9,771 nucleotides of DNA from Nitrospinota bacterium. Lineage in GTDB: Bacteria; Nitrospinota; Nitrospinia; Nitrospinales; VA-1. The position numbers and the translations under genes were made by a program. Every line of letters starts with the position of its first letter. The stretch's first letter is position 1. The notes beneath the pieces were generated by a model, which was given only the letters and a program-made list of their open reading frames with translations, was not told the origin of the DNA and did no database searches. The DNA is taken from NCBI GenBank assembly GCA_002731985.1, contig PCCT01000031.1, positions 1 through 9,771 on the forward strand. Direction: 5' to 3'. Below are positions 7,969-9,771 of the stretch, piece after piece.

Positions 7969-8143
7969 ATTCTATCTCCATCACTTCTTTATCTTTGTAA
8001 AACCCACAATGGGAACAGACATGATGTGGCGAACGCATCTCGTGGCATTGAGGGCATTCGCTCATCGTCGGCTGACTGAGCTTGTCATGCGCTCTACGCT
8101 GTCCCTGTCTGGACTTGGACGTTCTCTTCTTTGGAACTGGCAT
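7961..8143 (-). CDS. rpmF: 50S ribosomal protein L32
   Basis: bL32 is a small protein of the large ribosomal subunit. The 60 residues begin MPVPKKRTSKSRQGQRRAHD, the conserved basic arm without its Met processed. Cys30, Cys33, Cys43 and Cys46 form the zinc ribbon of the zinc-binding (C+) version. A perfect AAGGAG overlaps the yceD stop (TAAGGAG) and sits 5 bases before the ATG, the strongest ribosome binding site in the window, matching the demand for a ribosomal protein. It follows yceD by 9 bases and precedes plsX by 172 bases. Confidence 0.97.
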   Translation of the reverse strand: MPVPKKRTSKSRQGQRRAHDKLSQPTMSECPQCHEMRSPHHVCSHCGFYKDKEVMEIESV

Positions 8144-8152
8144 TGTATCTCC

Positions 8153-8683
8153 TTACTTATAGTTTATCTTTAACTGTTTCAAAACTTCCAACCTGGAGTC
8201 AACGGATGCCTCACTGGCACACTCACAAGACCCCTGGTTTAGTTTCATTCCACATTGAGGACACATTCCCTTGCAATCTTCACTGCACAAACAAACAACC
8301 GGAACTGTGAGAAGTATTCCATCCAGAATCGATTGAGTGAGATCAATCTGGTGCCCCTCGTACACCTCAGTATCAATATCAGACGCCTGCAACTCAACCT
8401 CCCCTGCTGAATCGGGGTCCGGGTTGGGCGGTACAAAATGCGCTTTCAGTTTACTGTCAACAGAGTGAGTCAATGGATCAAGACAACGGGAACAATTTAA
8501 AGCAAGTTCCGTCGTTACCTTTCCCTGGAGATAAACATCATCCCCCACTCGGGTCAAGTGACCACTAACCGCGACATCTTTATTTAAAGAGCAAGATTCC
8601 TGATCCATCTCGAACTGATCTTTGTTAACTTGAATCTTAACGTCTAAACCTTCGTCACCGACTACATCGATATCAAAGACCAT
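8153..8683 (-). CDS. yceD: YceD/DUF177 family protein, 23S rRNA accumulation
   Basis: The 176-aa protein belongs to the YceD (DUF177) family, which in E. coli and plants is needed for normal 23S rRNA levels and is almost always encoded next to rpmF. The family motif ALNCSRCLDPLTHSVDSKLKAHF lies at about 80-102, with a CxxC pair. A cysteine-rich C-terminal part (CLCSEDC, CPQCGMKL, CEC, about 133-157) resembles a metal-binding ribbon, seen in many but not all members. No strong Shine-Dalgarno sequence precedes the ATG. It is the first gene behind the promoter at 8766-8794, and its stop is shared with the rpmF ribosome binding site. Confidence 0.92.
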   Translation of the reverse strand: MVFDIDVVGDEGLDVKIQVNKDQFEMDQESCSLNKDVAVSGHLTRVGDDVYLQGKVTTELALNCSRCLDPLTHSVDSKLKAHFVPPNPDPDSAGEVELQASDIDTEVYEGHQIDLTQSILDGILLTVPVVCLCSEDCKGMCPQCGMKLNQGSCECASEASVDSRLEVLKQLKINYK

Positions 8684-8765
8684 GACAAAAATCCGTTAGT
8701 ACAAAAAAAATTACAGAAACCTTTAAAAATCCAAGAGATAGAAACGATCAGGCAGGATTCGCAAG

Positions 8766-8794
8766 ATGTTATCTTTATTTAATATTATCGTCAA
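8766..8794 (-). promoter_or_regulatory. Sigma-70 promoter of the yceD–rpmF–fab operon
   Basis: On the minus strand TTGACG (8794-8789; five of six) is followed by a 17-bp AT-rich spacer and TAACAT (8771-8766; four of six). Transcription would start near 8759 and give a leader of about 75 bases before yceD. A T8 run (8709-8702) in the leader has no stem before it, so no attenuator is seen. Confidence 0.6.
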
Positions 8795-8820
8795 GCAAAA
8801 TATAGGCTTATTGCCTGACG
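8789..8820. promoter_or_regulatory. Inverted repeat overlapping the -35 box
   Basis: CGTCAAGCAA at 8789-8798 and TTGCCTGACG at 8811-8820 are complementary over 10 positions with one G-U type pair, separated by 12 bases. The left arm contains the -35 box of the operon promoter. It may be an operator or the stem of an xerD terminator, though no T-run follows on the minus strand. It does not match an operator I can name. Confidence 0.45.
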
Positions 8821-8823
8821 GTA

Positions 8824-8898
8824 TCAGACTCTTGGGTGGTAGCGGTCGTGGACCGCGCTCTTTCTTTCCTGCAGAGGGTATAATATCAAGCTGATCAT
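8824..8898 (-). pseudogene. Degenerate second copy of the xerD 3' end
   Basis: Positions 8829-8850 repeat 8914-8935 of xerD exactly (22 bp). The next 24 bases (8851-8874) match 19 of 24, after which a 4-base gap and further weak similarity follow. Read on the minus strand, it encodes LQERKSAVHDRYHPRV and a TGA, against LQERMREVHDRYHPRA and TAG in xerD, so it keeps frame and stop position. Similarity ends at the stop codon. The segment before it is shortened, losing the TTQIYTH region with the catalytic Tyr. It is a relic of a second tyrosine recombinase gene or a duplicated tail, not a working gene. Confidence 0.6.
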
Positions 8899-8935
8899 CG
8901 AAAACAATCTACGCTCTTGGGTGGTAGCGGTCGTG
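8829..8935. repeat. 22-bp perfect direct repeat, 85 bp apart
   Basis: The two identical copies are 8829-8850 and 8914-8935. The right copy is the last codons of xerD; the left is in the intergenic region. Imperfect similarity extends about 24 bases further right of each copy. Confidence 0.85.
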
Positions 8936-9771
8936 TACCTCGCGCATTCTTTCTTGCAGGATGTGGGTATATATCTGGGTAGTGGAAATATCAGAGTGAC
9001 CGAGCATCTGCTGAACGGATCTTAAATCGGCCCCGCGCTCCAGAAGGTGTGTTGCGAAGGCGTGCCTCAAGGTATGTGGAGAAACCGCTCCTTTGACCCC
9101 TGCCTTGACAGTGTATTGCTTGAGAATCTTCCAGAATCCCTGCCGGGTCATGGCTACCCCTCGCCGGGTCAGGAACATATCACCAGAACTCCGCTTTTTC
9201 AACAAAGAGGGACGGCCATTGAGCAGGTAATTCTCTACCGCTATCCGGGCCGCATCACCCAGAGGAACCACTCGTTCTTTCGACCCTTTACCCAATGAAC
9301 GCAGATAGCCCACTTTCAGGTCCACCGTGCTCATTTTTACCGAGACCAACTCTGAAACGCGTAGCCCCGTCGCGTAAAGCAATTCCAGCATGGCGAGATC
9401 GCGGAGTCCGGCAGGTGATTTTGTATCAGGAGCGGCTATGAGGGCATCGACCTCTTCCATGGACATCACATTAGGAAGTTTACGCCAGGGACGCGGAGAT
9501 TCTATAATCTCAGTGGGATTCTCAGAAATCTGGTTTTCAGTGAATAAATAGCGGAAAAAGGATTTTACCGAGGATAAGGCTCTTGCAACAGTCGATGCGG
9601 CGAGTCCCTCTTCCCTCATACTCAGAAGAAATGATCTCACATCGCTTGCTGTGACTTCAGAAACCTTCTTATCTGAAAAATAAGAAACGAAGCGTTTCAT
9701 ATCACGCTTATAGGCGGAAACTGTATTTGGCGACTGCCGTTTCTCGATTTTCAAATAATCGGCAAATTCTG
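8909..9771 (-). CDS. xerD: Tyrosine recombinase, XerD type (partial, 5' end outside window)
   Basis: XerC/XerD recombinases resolve chromosome dimers at dif with FtsK. The frame is open to the right edge: in-frame codons for EFADY precede the TTG at 9754, and family members usually have such residues before IEKRQSPNTVSAY, so the true start lies outside the window. Counting from that TTG, the catalytic residues are Arg132 (ATGLRVSEL), Lys156 (GKGSKERVVPLG), His227 and Arg230 (SPHTLRHAFATHLL), His253 (LGHSDISTTQ) and Tyr262 (QIYTH). All are present, so the enzyme should be active. LGHSDISTTQIYTH is closer to XerD than to XerC, but XerC or a single-recombinase system cannot be excluded. The last codons are repeated downstream. 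Confidence 0.9.
   Translation of the reverse strand, partial: EFADYLKIEKRQSPNTVSAYKRDMKRFVSYFSDKKVSEVTASDVRSFLLSMREEGLAASTVARALSSVKSFFRYLFTENQISENPTEIIESPRPWRKLPNVMSMEEVDALIAAPDTKSPAGLRDLAMLELLYATGLRVSELVSVKMSTVDLKVGYLRSLGKGSKERVVPLGDAARIAVENYLLNGRPSLLKKRSSGDMFLTRRGVAMTRQGFWKILKQYTVKAGVKGAVSPHTLRHAFATHLLERGADLRSVQQMLGHSDISTTQIYTHILQERMREVHDRYHPRA

Noticed and set aside
8702..8709. T8 run in the yceD leader as an attenuator
   Set aside because: No stem of useful strength precedes it.
9754..9754. TTG at 9754 as the xerD start
   Set aside because: The same frame continues to the window edge with family-like residues (EFADYLKIEK), so the start lies outside.

Overview
This window is a conserved bacterial housekeeping region. 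It is mostly one long minus-strand gene train read from the right edge to the left: xerD (running off the right edge), then yceD (DUF177)–rpmF–plsX–fabH–fabD–fabG–acpP–fabF–rnc–radical SAM protein. The type II fatty acid synthase cluster joined to rpmF/yceD and rnc, the bacterial-type ACP, a four-cysteine zinc-type L32 and standard use of TGA as a stop all point to a bacterium, probably Gram-negative. The layout and the Elp3-like radical SAM gene beside rnc resemble Desulfobacterota or Nitrospinota genomes. That placement is an impression from gene order and protein style, not a search result.

Layout, left to right: a plus-strand 78-aa orphan gene with its own promoter and ribosome binding site (1-329); a decayed minus-strand gene of the ABM-like small monooxygenase type (about 344-634) with two in-frame TGA codons and a lost start; the radical SAM gene and rnc; the fatty acid block fabF, acpP, fabG, fabD, fabH, plsX; a possible 28-codon gene between plsX and rpmF; rpmF and yceD; a 225-bp intergenic region carrying the operon promoter, a perfect-length inverted repeat over its -35 box, and a degenerate second copy of the xerD 3' end; and xerD itself.

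How the genes work together: PlsX starts phospholipid synthesis from acyl-ACP. FabD makes malonyl-ACP, FabH starts chains, FabF elongates them and FabG does the first reduction, all on AcpP. YceD, L32 and RNase III belong to ribosome synthesis and rRNA processing, so the operon couples membrane and ribosome production. Intergenic gaps are short (from a 7-bp overlap to about 30 bp, apart from the 172 bp between rpmF and plsX), which supports co-transcription from the promoter near 8766-8794.

Nothing here is clearly a new biological system. The items most worth a second look are the broken ABM-like gene, the duplicated and diverged xerD tail, the palindrome over the fab operon promoter, and the small coupled ORF before plsX.
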